Shown: positions 19,740-28,286 of the stretch, in pieces
Layout: every line of letters begins with the position of its first letter
Numbering within the stretch: the stretch's first letter is position 1
Origin: DATKAS01 sp963733765
GTDB taxonomy: Bacteria > Actinomycetota > Acidimicrobiia > Acidimicrobiales > DATKAS01
Direction: 5' to 3'
Assembly: GCA_963733765.1 (NCBI GenBank)
Contig: CAVTEI010000003.1
Location: 2,294,001 to 2,358,000, forward strand
Length of the DNA: 64,000 nt
Notes under the pieces: model-generated
Databases searched by the model: none
What the model was told of the DNA's origin: nothing
Seen by the model: only the letters and a program-made list of their open reading frames with translations
Position numbers and translations under genes: made by a program

Positions 19740-21180
19740 TGTCACCGGCTTTCTCAAGTGGCCGCGGCGCGGGCCGTCGCGCCGCCCCGTCCCCGTGCGG
19801 TTGCTCGACTGGCACGAGGTCTACGAGCCGTTCGCCGAAGAGGAGCTGCGCCACCAAGCCGGTCGGTGCATGGACTGCGGCATCCCCTTCTGCAACAACG
19901 GTTGTCCTCTCGGCAACCTGATCCCCGACTGGAACGACCTCGTCTACCGGGACAACTGGCGCGAGGCGATCGAGCGACTCCACGCGACGAACAACTTCCC
20001 CGAGTTCACCGGGCGGCTGTGCCCCGCTCCGTGCGAGGCCGCATGTGTGCTCGGCATCAACAGCGATCCGGTGGCGATCAAGCAGGTCGAGGTCGAGATC
20101 ATCGACCGGGCGTGGGACGAGGGATGGGTCGAGGCGCAGCCGCCCGCCCTGCTCACCGGGAAGAGCGTCGCGGTCGTGGGCTCCGGCCCCGCCGGCCTCG
20201 CGGCGGCCCAGCAGCTCACTCGCGCGGGCCACCGGGTCGTGGTCTTCGAGCGAGCGGACCGCATCGGCGGCTTGCTGCGCTACGGCATCCCCGAGTTCAA
20301 GATGGAGAAGCGTTTCCTCGAGCGGCGGCTGGACCAGATGCGCGCCGAGGGCACCGAGTTTCGCGCTGGCGTCGCGGTGGGTGTCGACGTCACGATCGAC
20401 GAGCTCGACGAGGAGTTCGACGCGATCGTCTTGGCCGCGGGCGCGACCGCGTGGCGCGATCTGCCCATTCCGGGACGCGAGCTCGGCGGGATCCATCAGG
20501 CAATGGAGTTCCTACCGCTTTCCAACCGCGTGCAAGAGGGCGACCTCGACGCGCCGCCCATCACCGCCGAAGGCAAGCACGTCGTGATCATCGGAGGCGG
20601 CGACACGGGTGCCGACTGCCTCGGCACCGTGCACCGGCAGGGCGCAGCCGCCGTTCATCAGTTCGAGATCCTCCCGAGGCCGCCCGACGAGCGCGCTTCG
20701 TCGAACCCGTGGCCGCAGTGGTCGATGGTGTACCGCACCTCTTCTGCCCACGAAGAGGGTGGGGAGCGCGTCTTCAGCGTGAACACCGAGTGCTTCGTCG
20801 GCGACGAAGGCAACGTGCGTGCTTTGAAGGCGCACGAGGTCGAGATGCGAGACGGACGTTTCGAGAAGATCGACGGCACCGACTTCGAGCTCCAGTGCGA
20901 GCTCGTGCTCCTCGCGATGGGCTTCGTGGGGCCCGAGCGCGGGCCGATGCTCGATCAGCTCGGCGTGGCGATCGACGGTCGGGGGAACGTGGATCGCGAC
21001 GCCGGCTTCCAGACGTCGGTCGAGGGCGTGTTCGCGTGCGGCGACATGGGTCGCGGCCAGAGCCTGATCGTGTGGGCGATCGCGGAAGGGCGCTCGTGTG
21101 CGGCGTCGGTCGACCGTTGGCTCACCGGCGACACGACGCTCCCGTCGCCGATCCGGCCCACGACACGTCCTCTCGTCTGA
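19732..21180 (+). CDS. gltD: Glutamate synthase small subunit
   Basis: 482 residues. Takes electrons from NADPH through FAD and two iron-sulfur clusters to the large subunit. Seen: cluster cysteines 46, 49, 54 and 58 (CMDCGIPFCNNGCPLGN), a second set in RLCPAPCEAACV (about 95-106), the FAD site VVGSGPAGLAAAQ (about 146-158) and the NAD(P)H site VVIIGGGDTGADC (about 284-296). The ATG overlaps the gltB stop by 8 bases, so translation is coupled. A strong hairpin 31 bp after its stop may terminate the operon. Confidence 0.97.
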   Translation: MGDVTGFLKWPRRGPSRRPVPVRLLDWHEVYEPFAEEELRHQAGRCMDCGIPFCNNGCPLGNLIPDWNDLVYRDNWREAIERLHATNNFPEFTGRLCPAPCEAACVLGINSDPVAIKQVEVEIIDRAWDEGWVEAQPPALLTGKSVAVVGSGPAGLAAAQQLTRAGHRVVVFERADRIGGLLRYGIPEFKMEKRFLERRLDQMRAEGTEFRAGVAVGVDVTIDELDEEFDAIVLAAGATAWRDLPIPGRELGGIHQAMEFLPLSNRVQEGDLDAPPITAEGKHVVIIGGGDTGADCLGTVHRQGAAAVHQFEILPRPPDERASSNPWPQWSMVYRTSSAHEEGGERVFSVNTECFVGDEGNVRALKAHEVEMRDGRFEKIDGTDFELQCELVLLAMGFVGPERGPMLDQLGVAIDGRGNVDRDAGFQTSVEGVFACGDMGRGQSLIVWAIAEGRSCAASVDRWLTGDTTLPSPIRPTTRPLV

Positions 21181-21210
21181 CGGCCCCGCGGGCGCTCAGT
21201 CGCGCAGGAC

Positions 21211-21255
21211 CGTTTGGTCACCAGCCGGCCGCATTGTGCCGCTGGCGACCAAACG
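21211..21255. terminator. Large hairpin between convergent gltD and phosphatase genes
   Basis: CGTTTGGTCACCAGC pairs with GCTGGCGACCAAACG (14 of 15 pairs, one A-C mismatch) around a 15-base loop. It is located between convergent stops, with no T tract on either side. Probably a bidirectional terminator or REP-like stem. Confidence 0.55.
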
Positions 21256-21275
21256 TTGGCTGGGGAAGGGCGGGC

Positions 21276-22028
21276 TCAGTGGGAGATCAGCGCGTCGGCT
21301 TCGAGGTGATGCACGTCGTTGAGCGAGCGCAGCGCCCGCACGCCGTACCCGGAGAGACAGATGCTGACGGAGGCATGCGCCGGGCGGAAGAACATGTCGT
21401 AGTCGACGCCGATGATGTGGCCGATGTAGGCGTTGATGACACCGCCGTGGCACGCGACGACCACGCGTTCGCCAGGATGCGTCGCGAGGATGCCCTCGAT
21501 GGCGTTGACGGTGCGCTTGCGAAAGTCGAAGCTCGACTCGGAGTAGGGGTAGACGTCCCAGCTCTTCTCGTTCTGCATCCGTTGGCGGATGCCGAGCAGC
21601 AGCTGGCGGCCGACGAAGTCCAACGCCGATCGTTCGGGTGGGATGTCGCGGAAGATCTCGACCTCGCGGAGGTCTTCGAGGACGATCGGCTCGAGGTTGT
21701 GGTGACGAGCGATCTGTCGGCCGGTCTCGAGCGCGCGCACGAGGTTGCTCGCGTACACCACGTCGACGTGTTGTGTGCTGAAGCGCAGGCCGACGGCTTC
21801 GGCCTGCTTGTTGCCCCTTGCTGACAGCGGAGGGTCGATGATGTCGCCGACGGGACCGCCCCGGAAGTTGGCCACGTCCTGTTCGCCGTGCCGCACCATG
21901 ATCAGCTCGGTGACGTCCTCGACCCCGGTGAGGAACGCGAGGTCGAACACTTCGGGCAGCCGGCCGAGCGGTGGATGCGCGCTCGGGCTCTGCGTCGGGA
22001 TGTCGGGAGTCGGCTTCTCGGGGCTCAC
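21276..22028 (-). CDS. Histidine phosphatase (phosphoglycerate mutase-like)
   Basis: 250 residues. The catalytic RHG motif is in LIMVRHGEQDVANF (about 43-56). The second His is in VVVACHGGVINAYIG (about 193-207), and ALETGRQIARHHNLEP supplies the usual Arg/Glu. The family phosphorylates or dephosphorylates through the RHG His; the substrate is unknown. The stretch before RHG is about 40 residues longer than usual and Pro/Ser rich, so a start downstream of the GTG at 22028 is possible. It lies 10 bp downstream of the MFS gene on the same strand and may be cotranscribed with it. Confidence 0.87.
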   Translation of the reverse strand: MSPEKPTPDIPTQSPSAHPPLGRLPEVFDLAFLTGVEDVTELIMVRHGEQDVANFRGGPVGDIIDPPLSARGNKQAEAVGLRFSTQHVDVVYASNLVRALETGRQIARHHNLEPIVLEDLREVEIFRDIPPERSALDFVGRQLLLGIRQRMQNEKSWDVYPYSESSFDFRKRTVNAIEGILATHPGERVVVACHGGVINAYIGHIIGVDYDMFFRPAHASVSICLSGYGVRALRSLNDVHHLEADALISH

Positions 22029-22038
22029 TCGGCGGAGG

Positions 22039-23499
22039 CTACCGGTGGCTCGACGACGTCAACGCGGGGTCTTGGCACGGTTGCATGATCGGATGGGTCA
22101 CCGGCGTGACTGTCCTGCCCCGTCCGACGGTCAGGGCCGCGATGAGCGAGCCGGCGACCGCGAGCGCGGCGGAGATCCGCATCGCGGTCGTGTAGCCGGG
22201 CAGCGATCCTTCGCCGCCGGTCAGCTCGAACCCCGCGAGCGACGGGATGACGGCGACCGCGAGCAGGCCGGCCAATCGGGCGACCGCGTTGTTCGTACCC
22301 GCGCCGACACCGAGGTGGTGCTCATCGACGGCGCCGAGCACAGCGGCGGTGAGCGGCGCAACGGTGACGGAGAGCCCGAGCCCGAAGACAAGCGCCGCGG
22401 GGAGCACCGTAGTGAGGTACTTGTCGCCCGCTTCGATCTGGCCGAGGAGCAGGAGCCCGAGGGCGACGATCGCCGGGCCGACGGTCATGGGGAGGCGGGG
22501 TCCCGTGCGTTGGGACATCGCACCCATGCGAGACGACAGGAGCAACATGACCACCGTCACTGGCGTGAGCGCCGCGCCGGATTCGAGTGCCGAGTAGCCC
22601 AGGGCGTCCTGCAGGTTGACGACGACGAAGAAGAAGGCGCCACCGAGCCCCGCGTAGACCGCCAGGGTGACGAGGTTCGCCCCCGTGAACTGCCTCGACC
22701 GGAACAACGTGGGCGGGAGCATGGGCGCGGGACTCCGTCGCTCGACGACAACGAATGCTCCGAGGAGCGCGCCACCGGCGATCACCGCGGCCACGGTGAG
22801 GACGGTCCATCCTGCGCCGGCCTCGATGAGGCCCGCCGTCAGCGACGCCAGGCCCAGCGCCACGATCGTGGCGCCCAAGAGATCGAGGTGGGCGGGCGCG
22901 TCCGGATCGGTGCTCTCCGGCACGCGGCGCGCGGCGACCAAGACGACGACGGCGAGGGGCAGGTTGATGAGGAACGCCCATCGCCATGACGCCGCGTCGA
23001 CGAGCCATCCTCCGAAGAACGGTCCCAACGCGCTCGCGACGCCGGTGAGGCCGGACCACGCACCTATCGCGCGGGCGCGATCCTCTTGGCGCATCGTGGC
23101 GGACAGCAGCGCCAGGCTGCCGGGCACCAGCATCGCGGCACCGACTCCCTGCAGCGCGCGCGCGGCGATGAGTGCGCCGGTCGTGGGCGCGACGCCGCAG
23201 AGCACGGAAGCGACAGCGAACGCGCCGACGCCGATGGTGAACACTCGACGGCGGCCGAACCGATCGCCGAGAGCGCCCCCGAGGAGCACCAGCGCGGTCA
23301 GCGTGACGAGGTAGGCGTCGAGCACCCATTGCAGGTCGGCGAGGTCTGCGTCGAGGTCGCGGGCCATCGCGGGCAGGGCGACGTTGACGATCGTGCCGTC
23401 GAGGAAGGCCATGCCCGAACCGAGGACCGCGGCGGCGAGCACCCACCGCGCGCGCGGCGATCCCCATGCCACGGTGTGCGCCCGTGCCGTGTCCGACAT
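22039..23499 (-). CDS. MFS drug-exporter-like transporter (DHA2/EmrB-QacA type)
   Basis: 486 residues, about 14 predicted membrane helices. Early signature LGSGMAFLDGTIVNVALPAM (about 26-45) is motif D1 of the 14-TMS DHA2 family; GGALGDRFGRRRVFTIG (about 78-94) is the cytoplasmic loop 2-3 motif; motif C-like GPFFGGWLVDAASWRWAF follows near 158. Predicted proton-driven efflux of toxic compounds from the cytosol. ATG at 23499 is only 28 bp from the divergent alkB promoter and its LexA box, so the exporter might also be damage-responsive; its own promoter elements are not clear. Confidence 0.9.
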   Translation of the reverse strand: MSDTARAHTVAWGSPRARWVLAAAVLGSGMAFLDGTIVNVALPAMARDLDADLADLQWVLDAYLVTLTALVLLGGALGDRFGRRRVFTIGVGAFAVASVLCGVAPTTGALIAARALQGVGAAMLVPGSLALLSATMRQEDRARAIGAWSGLTGVASALGPFFGGWLVDAASWRWAFLINLPLAVVVLVAARRVPESTDPDAPAHLDLLGATIVALGLASLTAGLIEAGAGWTVLTVAAVIAGGALLGAFVVVERRSPAPMLPPTLFRSRQFTGANLVTLAVYAGLGGAFFFVVVNLQDALGYSALESGAALTPVTVVMLLLSSRMGAMSQRTGPRLPMTVGPAIVALGLLLLGQIEAGDKYLTTVLPAALVFGLGLSVTVAPLTAAVLGAVDEHHLGVGAGTNNAVARLAGLLAVAVIPSLAGFELTGGEGSLPGYTTAMRISAALAVAGSLIAALTVGRGRTVTPVTHPIMQPCQDPALTSSSHR

Positions 23500-23527
23500 T
23501 TCCGGGAACCTACTCTCTGCTCCGTGC

Positions 23528-23548
23528 TATTATCGAACACATGTTCGT
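23528..23548 (+). promoter_or_regulatory. LexA (SOS) box over the alkB promoter and start codon
   Basis: TCGAAC-ACAT-GTTCGT at 23533-23548 matches the actinobacterial SOS box TCGAAC-N4-GTTCGA at all but the last base. A -10-like TATTAT (23528-23533) abuts it. The alkB ATG (23541-23543) is inside the box, at the predicted transcript start, so LexA binding would block a leaderless promoter. Sequence match is direct; regulation is inferred. Confidence 0.8.
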
Positions 23549-24143
23549 ACAGTCCTCTCTCCTCGACGCGGGCAGCCCCAGTGTGGACCCGTCGTTCACC
23601 GAGCTCGTGCGTCACGACCTCGACGAGTGGTCGTGGCTCGAGCATCAGCCGTCGTGGATCTCGGGTTCGGACTCGGTGTTCGACGAGTTGCTGGAGGTGC
23701 TGCCATGGACCCGTCCCGAGGTCACCATGTACGACCGGGTCCTCGAGCAACCGCGTAGCACTGCTGGCTGGGCCCTTGGTTCGCGCTTCGACCTGCCCTT
23801 CATCGACACGATGGCTGCCGCGATCAGCGCGCGCTACGGCGTTTCGATCGGATCCGTGTGGTGCAACCTCTACTGCGACGGCAACGACAGCGTCGCCTGG
23901 CACGGCGACCGAGTGCTGCGCGACCGGTCCGACGGCCTGGTCGTCATCGTGTCGGTCGGGCATCGGCGCCGGTTCCTCATCAAGCCGGCCTCGGGCGGAC
24001 CGTCGCGCACGTTCGAGCTCGGTCGAGGCGACCTGTTCGTGATGGGCGGAGACTGTCAGCGCCGCTGGCGGCACTGCGTGCCGAAGGTGTCGCCCGCATC
24101 GCTCGTCGGCCCGCGCATCAGCATCACGATGCGCCCCGGCTGA
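23541..24143 (+). CDS. AlkB-like Fe(II)/2-oxoglutarate dioxygenase
   Basis: 200 residues from ATG 23541. Oxidative demethylase family that repairs alkylated bases in DNA or RNA. The iron ligands are His121 and Asp123 (AWHGDR) and His178 (RRWRHCVPK); the 2-oxoglutarate-binding Arg is in GPRISITMRP (Arg192 or Arg198). NLYCDGNDSVAWHGD is the typical AlkB NxYxDGxDxxxWHxD block. The start is set by the LexA box and -10 element that immediately precede it; an upstream in-frame extension to 23466 would run through the promoter and is rejected. Predicted to be induced by DNA damage and translated from a leaderless mRNA. Confidence 0.92.
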   Translation: MFVQSSLLDAGSPSVDPSFTELVRHDLDEWSWLEHQPSWISGSDSVFDELLEVLPWTRPEVTMYDRVLEQPRSTAGWALGSRFDLPFIDTMAAAISARYGVSIGSVWCNLYCDGNDSVAWHGDRVLRDRSDGLVVIVSVGHRRRFLIKPASGGPSRTFELGRGDLFVMGGDCQRRWRHCVPKVSPASLVGPRISITMRPG

Positions 24144-24148
24144 CCGCG

Positions 24149-25024
24149 CTACACCCGCGGCGCGACATCGCGCATGAACGTCCGCAGTGCCGCGGCGAGC
24201 GCGTCGAGTGATCGCCAGGGCATCGACAGCATGAGCTCGTCGAGACCGGCGGCCGCGTAGTCGCGCACGTCTGAGGCCTGCTCCTCGGGTGTGCCGGTGA
24301 GGACGGGCCGGTCGCTGCCCGGCGCGGCGCCGCCGGGCATGTGGCGGAGGCAGATCGGCCCGGGACTCCGTCCGGCGGTGTCGCAGGCGCTTCGATACGC
24401 GCTGACTCCCTCGGCGAGCTCGAGAGGGGTGAGGTTGATCGGGTGCCATCCATCGCCGAGGCGCGCCGCCCGGCGAATCGAGGGCGCCGTGTTACCGCCC
24501 ACCCAGATCGGGATCGTGCCCCGCCGCTCTGTCGCGGTCTTGGGGAACATGCGCATGTTCTCGTAGTGCTTCCACTTGCCATCGAACGACGACGTCTCGG
24601 TCTCCCAGAGGTTACGGATGACTTCGAGGTACTCGTCGGTCTGCGCGCCCCGTTGGTCGTAGGAAGCTCCGAGTGCGTCGAACTCCTCCTTCAACCAGCC
24701 GGCGCCCACGCCGAGCACGAGCCGGCCGCCGCTCAGCACGTCGAGGCTCGACAGGTACTTCGCGGTGAACACGGGGTCGCGGTACGGGATCACGAGCACG
24801 CTCACACCGAGCGCGACGTGGGTGGTGCGCGCGGCGACATAGGACAGCGCGGCGAGCGGCTCGAGCATCTGCTCGGGGATGTAGCTCGAGCCCTCGGGCA
24901 CGATGATGTGATCGCTCACCCACAGCGAGTCGAATCCGAGCTGCTCGACGAGAGCCGCCATGCGGTCGAGCGCAGAGCTGGTCGCGAAGCGGTTGGCGTG
25001 AGGGATGGCGACGCCGTAGCGCAT
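24149..25024 (-). CDS. LLM-class F420-dependent oxidoreductase
   Basis: 291 residues, bacterial luciferase-like TIM barrel. Seen: MRYGVAIPHANRF start, LGFDSLWVSDHIIVPEG (about 29-45), ALGVSVLVIPYRDPV, SGGRLVLGVGAGWLKEEFDALG (about 98-119, the family hallmark) and IPIWVGGNTAPSIRRAARLGDGWHP (about 166-190). Subfamilies of this kind use cofactor F420, common in actinobacteria; substrate unknown. An ATG nine codons inside the longest frame is chosen because the upstream codons overlap the VOC gene and lack homology. It begins 1 bp after the VOC stop, so the two are likely coupled and at the end of the larger operon. Confidence 0.87.
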   Translation of the reverse strand: MRYGVAIPHANRFATSSALDRMAALVEQLGFDSLWVSDHIIVPEGSSYIPEQMLEPLAALSYVAARTTHVALGVSVLVIPYRDPVFTAKYLSSLDVLSGGRLVLGVGAGWLKEEFDALGASYDQRGAQTDEYLEVIRNLWETETSSFDGKWKHYENMRMFPKTATERRGTIPIWVGGNTAPSIRRAARLGDGWHPINLTPLELAEGVSAYRSACDTAGRSPGPICLRHMPGGAAPGSDRPVLTGTPEEQASDVRDYAAAGLDELMLSMPWRSLDALAAALRTFMRDVAPRV

Positions 25025-25025
25025 C

Positions 25026-25727
25026 TCAGGCGAACCGCAACGTGATCCCACAGGCGCTCACGTTCTCGCCCGCTCGACTGCGATCGACGGCTGTGACGGT
25101 GACGCCGCAGACGCCGTCGTCCTCGCGTCGCTCGCTCTGAACAAACGAGATCGACGTGCCGTGGTCGAGTGCGATCTCGGCTCCCGCGGGCGAAACGCCG
25201 AACACATCCGCCCACCGGCTTGCTGTCGCGCCCGGGTCCTCGACCGCGAGTGTGACCCCCGAGAGCCCGGACACGATGTCGGTGCGCACGTGCTGCTCCC
25301 AGTCGGGTCCGGCCCACCGCCAGCTCTCGGGCGGATCCATCCAGTCGAGCGAGAGGATCGTTCCGCCGACGTCTTTCGGATGCAGGTGGGTGCCGGCCGC
25401 GTCGCGCAGGTCGGCCTTCCAAACCACCCGCACGTTGAGGCCGTCGAGCCGAGCGCGCGCCGCGTCGAGATCGGAGAGCTGCATGATCACCATGTACCCG
25501 TAGTCGCCCCCGTGCTTGTCGAGGAGGCGGCCGGCCGTCGTGCCCTCCTGAACGGGGGAAACGATCTCGAGGAACGCGTCACCGACCGGGAACACGGCGT
25601 TCACCAATCCGAATTCGGCGATGCCGGGGTCGCGGTAGCCGACTTCGATGCCGAGCGCGTCGCTCAGCTCCTTGATCGCGGGTTCGAGGTCGCGAGCGAC
25701 GAGAGCAACTTGGCGGAGACGGATCAT
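25026..25727 (-). CDS. VOC-superfamily (glyoxalase-like) protein, two-domain
   Basis: 233 residues, start MIRLRQVALVARDLEPAIKE. Two VOC modules: about 1-115 and about 130-233 (SGVTLAVEDPGATASRWADV). A predicted metal ligand His is hard to assign. Such proteins include glyoxalases, ring-cleavage dioxygenases and methylmalonyl-CoA epimerases; nothing here singles out one. It starts 23 bp after the PlsC stop and runs into the F420-type gene, so it may be part of the six-gene leftward unit that begins at 31826. Confidence 0.82.
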   Translation of the reverse strand: MIRLRQVALVARDLEPAIKELSDALGIEVGYRDPGIAEFGLVNAVFPVGDAFLEIVSPVQEGTTAGRLLDKHGGDYGYMVIMQLSDLDAARARLDGLNVRVVWKADLRDAAGTHLHPKDVGGTILSLDWMDPPESWRWAGPDWEQHVRTDIVSGLSGVTLAVEDPGATASRWADVFGVSPAGAEIALDHGTSISFVQSERREDDGVCGVTVTAVDRSRAGENVSACGITLRFA

Positions 25728-25750
25728 GGCGCCACCGTATTCCGCGGCTG

Positions 25751-26706
25751 CTAGTCGAGGTTGGGCCAGCTCCGACTGGCCTTGCGGCGGCGACCCTTCC
25801 GGTCGCCGAGGGCCCACGCTCGACGCCACGACGGACCCTCCGGGCCCGTCAGCATCGGGGTCTCGCCGCGGGCCGCTCGCCGGCTCGCTGCCCACCAGTC
25901 GGTCGCGGCCTCGTCGGCGAGCCGGTAGACGGCATGTTCGATTCGGGCCCCGAGCGAGCGCGCGTCGTCGCCGGGTTGCGGAAACAGCGGGTTGCCGAAC
26001 GTGACGAGCGTGCGTCCCGGTCGCGGCCGGTTCATGCCCCGGCCCATGATCCGCCCGGTGCCCTCGAGGTGGATGGGCACCACGGGTGCGCCGGTGCGGA
26101 CCGAGAGGTAGGCCGCGCCCCGCGGAACGGTTGGCCCCAGCCGTCAGGGCTACGGCCGCCTTCGGGGAAGATGAGGATGCTCCAGTCGTCTTCGAGCAGG
26201 TCGGCCGCGAGGTCACCCGAACGCCGGTTCACGCGCGACCGGTCGATCGGGATCGCTCCCATCGCCAGCGCGGACAGAGCGCCGGTGAAGCGTGTCGCGA
26301 AGAAGTAATCCGCGGCCGCGCCGACGACGAGGCGGTGCCGCCACGGCTCGGGCACGGAGGTGATCAGCAGCGGCGCGTCGACATGGCTGTGATGGTTCGC
26401 CGCGAAGATGACCGCCTTCTTCGTGTCGAGGTCTGACAACCGGTCGAGGCCAGTGCGCTCCGGGTTCGCCACGCCGCGAACGGCGCCGCGCATCGGTCCT
26501 TCGACGATCAGCACCCGAGCGAGCCGGGCCGGCAAGCGGCGCGCCCACGCGGTCTCGAAGTCCGCCCCCGTGCGACCCTTCTCCGGCAGAGGCGCGACAC
26601 CTCGTGGCGTTGCCGCGGCGCGCCACGGGAACCCCACGCTGGTTCTCCTGCTGATCCGGCGCACCAGCGCGTGAGAATCACCGAGAGAGGCGGCTCGACT
26701 TTTCAT
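25751..26706 (-). CDS. 1-acyl-glycerol-3-phosphate acyltransferase-like (PlsC), with one frameshift
   Basis: About 318 residues once corrected. The acyltransferase motif I is NHHSHVD (H-x4-D) in IFAANHHSHVDAPLL (about 126-140); motif III is LIFPEGGRSPDG (about 205-216), a variant of FPEGTRS; AIPIDRS is motif II-like. One base is missing near 26111-26125 (a CCGCGCCCCGCGG tract), after which the frame continues as VPIHLEGTGRIMGRGM. Transfers an acyl group to a lysophospholipid or related alcohol at the membrane. The ATG at 26706 overlaps the stop of the LarA-like gene (ATGA). Context suggests its acyl acceptor or donor is linked to the acyl-CoA reductase and alcohol dehydrogenase of the operon. 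Confidence 0.83.
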
Positions 26707-28286
26707 GTGACGTCGCTGATGAACATCGGCGGGTTGTGCATGTAGGTGATCGACGGATGGCGCCCGACGACATCGGTCGCCATCTCGAGCGCGTCGTCGA
26801 GGGTCGACGCGGGACGAAAGCCGAGCCGCCGCACGGCTCTCGGATCGCCGCCCATGACGATGACATCGCCCAGGTGCTGCAGCGCGTGCGCGCACCAGTA
26901 CCACATGTAGAAGGGGTGAACACCGTGGTACGCGTACGACGTGCGGTAGAGGTGCCGGTACCACTCGTCCTCGGCGAAGCTCTTCTCGTACTTGGCCTGG
27001 ATCTCGTCGAGGTCGGTGGTGTCGGCGAGCACCTGCTCGAAGAAGTCGATGTAGCTCGGGTGGTGTACAGGGTGGAACTCCCACGTCGTCGGGTGCCCCA
27101 TGATCACGACTCCGCCCTCTCGCACGAGGGGCTTGCCGCGGTACAAGTTGAAGAAGTATCCGAGGCCGAGACAGGCGACCAGGATCGGGTTCATCACCGA
27201 GTTCACGTTGTAGGGGCACAGGAACGGAAGGCCCATGAGCAGCACGTCGGTCTGGCCTTCGACCGAGACGAGCTGCTGCTTGTGGACCCACTCCGTCGTG
27301 CGCTTGTGGACCGCCTCGACCTCGCCGGCCTGGATCGACGTCAGCGCGTACGGGGCCTCGAGCGACTGGAAGATCGACCGGGCGAGGCGCCGGGGGGCAC
27401 GGTCGACGGACTTCGATGCCGCGATGAACGTCATGCGATCGCGGGCTGACCATTCCCACTCCCGCCGCTGGAGGAAGTCGAAGGGTGCGGGGAACGTGTC
27501 GGTGTTGAGATTCGTCTCGATCTGGAAGACCTTGACGCCGCTCGCCGCGATGAGACGGCCCATCCGCCAGTTGGACGAGTGCAGCTCGCTGCGGTGCTGA
27601 TCCATGAAGGATCGGCTCTGCCGCATCGTGTCGACGTTGTGGTGGTGACGCAGGCTGCGATACGAGGCGAGACCTGTGGCAACCGACTTGTGGCCTCCGT
27701 CCATCGCCACCAAGTTGATGTTGACGTACACCAGCAGGTCCGACTCGGCGGCACGCCGGCTGATCTCGACTTCCTCGCCCTGATCGGTGGTGCCGAGGAA
27801 GGCCATGGCCTCCGGATCCTCAGCGTCATGGTTGTAGAGGCGGCCGCGGGGCGCGAACGCGTCGTAGACGCGATCCCCGACCGCTCGCCGGAGCTCCGCC
27901 TCGGTCATGCGCCGATGCAGCGCGAGCGCTGCGATCAGCTCAACGTCGTCGACGCCCGCGTCGGCGGCGAGGTCGAGCACCGCTTCGATGACGCGCTGGC
28001 GGATGTCCGGGCGGCGCATCTGGGGCAACGGCAGAGAGATGTCGTCGAATGCGATCGTGAGCTTCATCCCCGGGTGAAGGAGCGCGGGGAGTGGATCGGC
28101 GTCGAGGGGGTGCAGCAGCGCGTCGCGGATGGCGCCATCGACATCGTCGAGTCCGTCGAGCGGCTCGGGTGGGTAGATCGCCCGGGCGCCCGACGGCAGC
28201 TTGTGCAGCCGGAACCCCTCCCCGTGATGGAAGAGGAGGGGAGGGGTAGAGCGGTCGACCTCGAGGACGAAGCCGGGGCGGGGCAT
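26703..28286 (-). CDS. LarA-like protein (lactate racemase/DUF2088 family)
   Basis: 527 residues, longer than LarA (about 425). The N-terminal half shows family landmarks: LTIAFDDISLPLPQM (about 75-89), IAALALHRRMTEAELRRAVG (about 117-136, cf. GTHR-x-MT in LarA) and DGGHKSVATGLASYRS (about 196-211), which aligns with the GGRKS segment whose Lys binds the nickel-pincer cofactor in LarA. By hand alignment the His ten residues before that Lys is not kept, while a HHHN cluster follows. The C-terminal third (PFYMWYWCAHALQHLGDVIV) is not typical LarA. No larB, larC or larE genes are nearby. Starts are coupled on both sides (TGATG with the dehydrogenase, ATGA with plsC). Activity is unknown; a 2-hydroxyacid or hydroxylipid epimerase is a guess. 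Confidence 0.75.
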   Translation of the reverse strand: MPRPGFVLEVDRSTPPLLFHHGEGFRLHKLPSGARAIYPPEPLDGLDDVDGAIRDALLHPLDADPLPALLHPGMKLTIAFDDISLPLPQMRRPDIRQRVIEAVLDLAADAGVDDVELIAALALHRRMTEAELRRAVGDRVYDAFAPRGRLYNHDAEDPEAMAFLGTTDQGEEVEISRRAAESDLLVYVNINLVAMDGGHKSVATGLASYRSLRHHHNVDTMRQSRSFMDQHRSELHSSNWRMGRLIAASGVKVFQIETNLNTDTFPAPFDFLQRREWEWSARDRMTFIAASKSVDRAPRRLARSIFQSLEAPYALTSIQAGEVEAVHKRTTEWVHKQQLVSVEGQTDVLLMGLPFLCPYNVNSVMNPILVACLGLGYFFNLYRGKPLVREGGVVIMGHPTTWEFHPVHHPSYIDFFEQVLADTTDLDEIQAKYEKSFAEDEWYRHLYRTSYAYHGVHPFYMWYWCAHALQHLGDVIVMGGDPRAVRRLGFRPASTLDDALEMATDVVGRHPSITYMHNPPMFISDVT

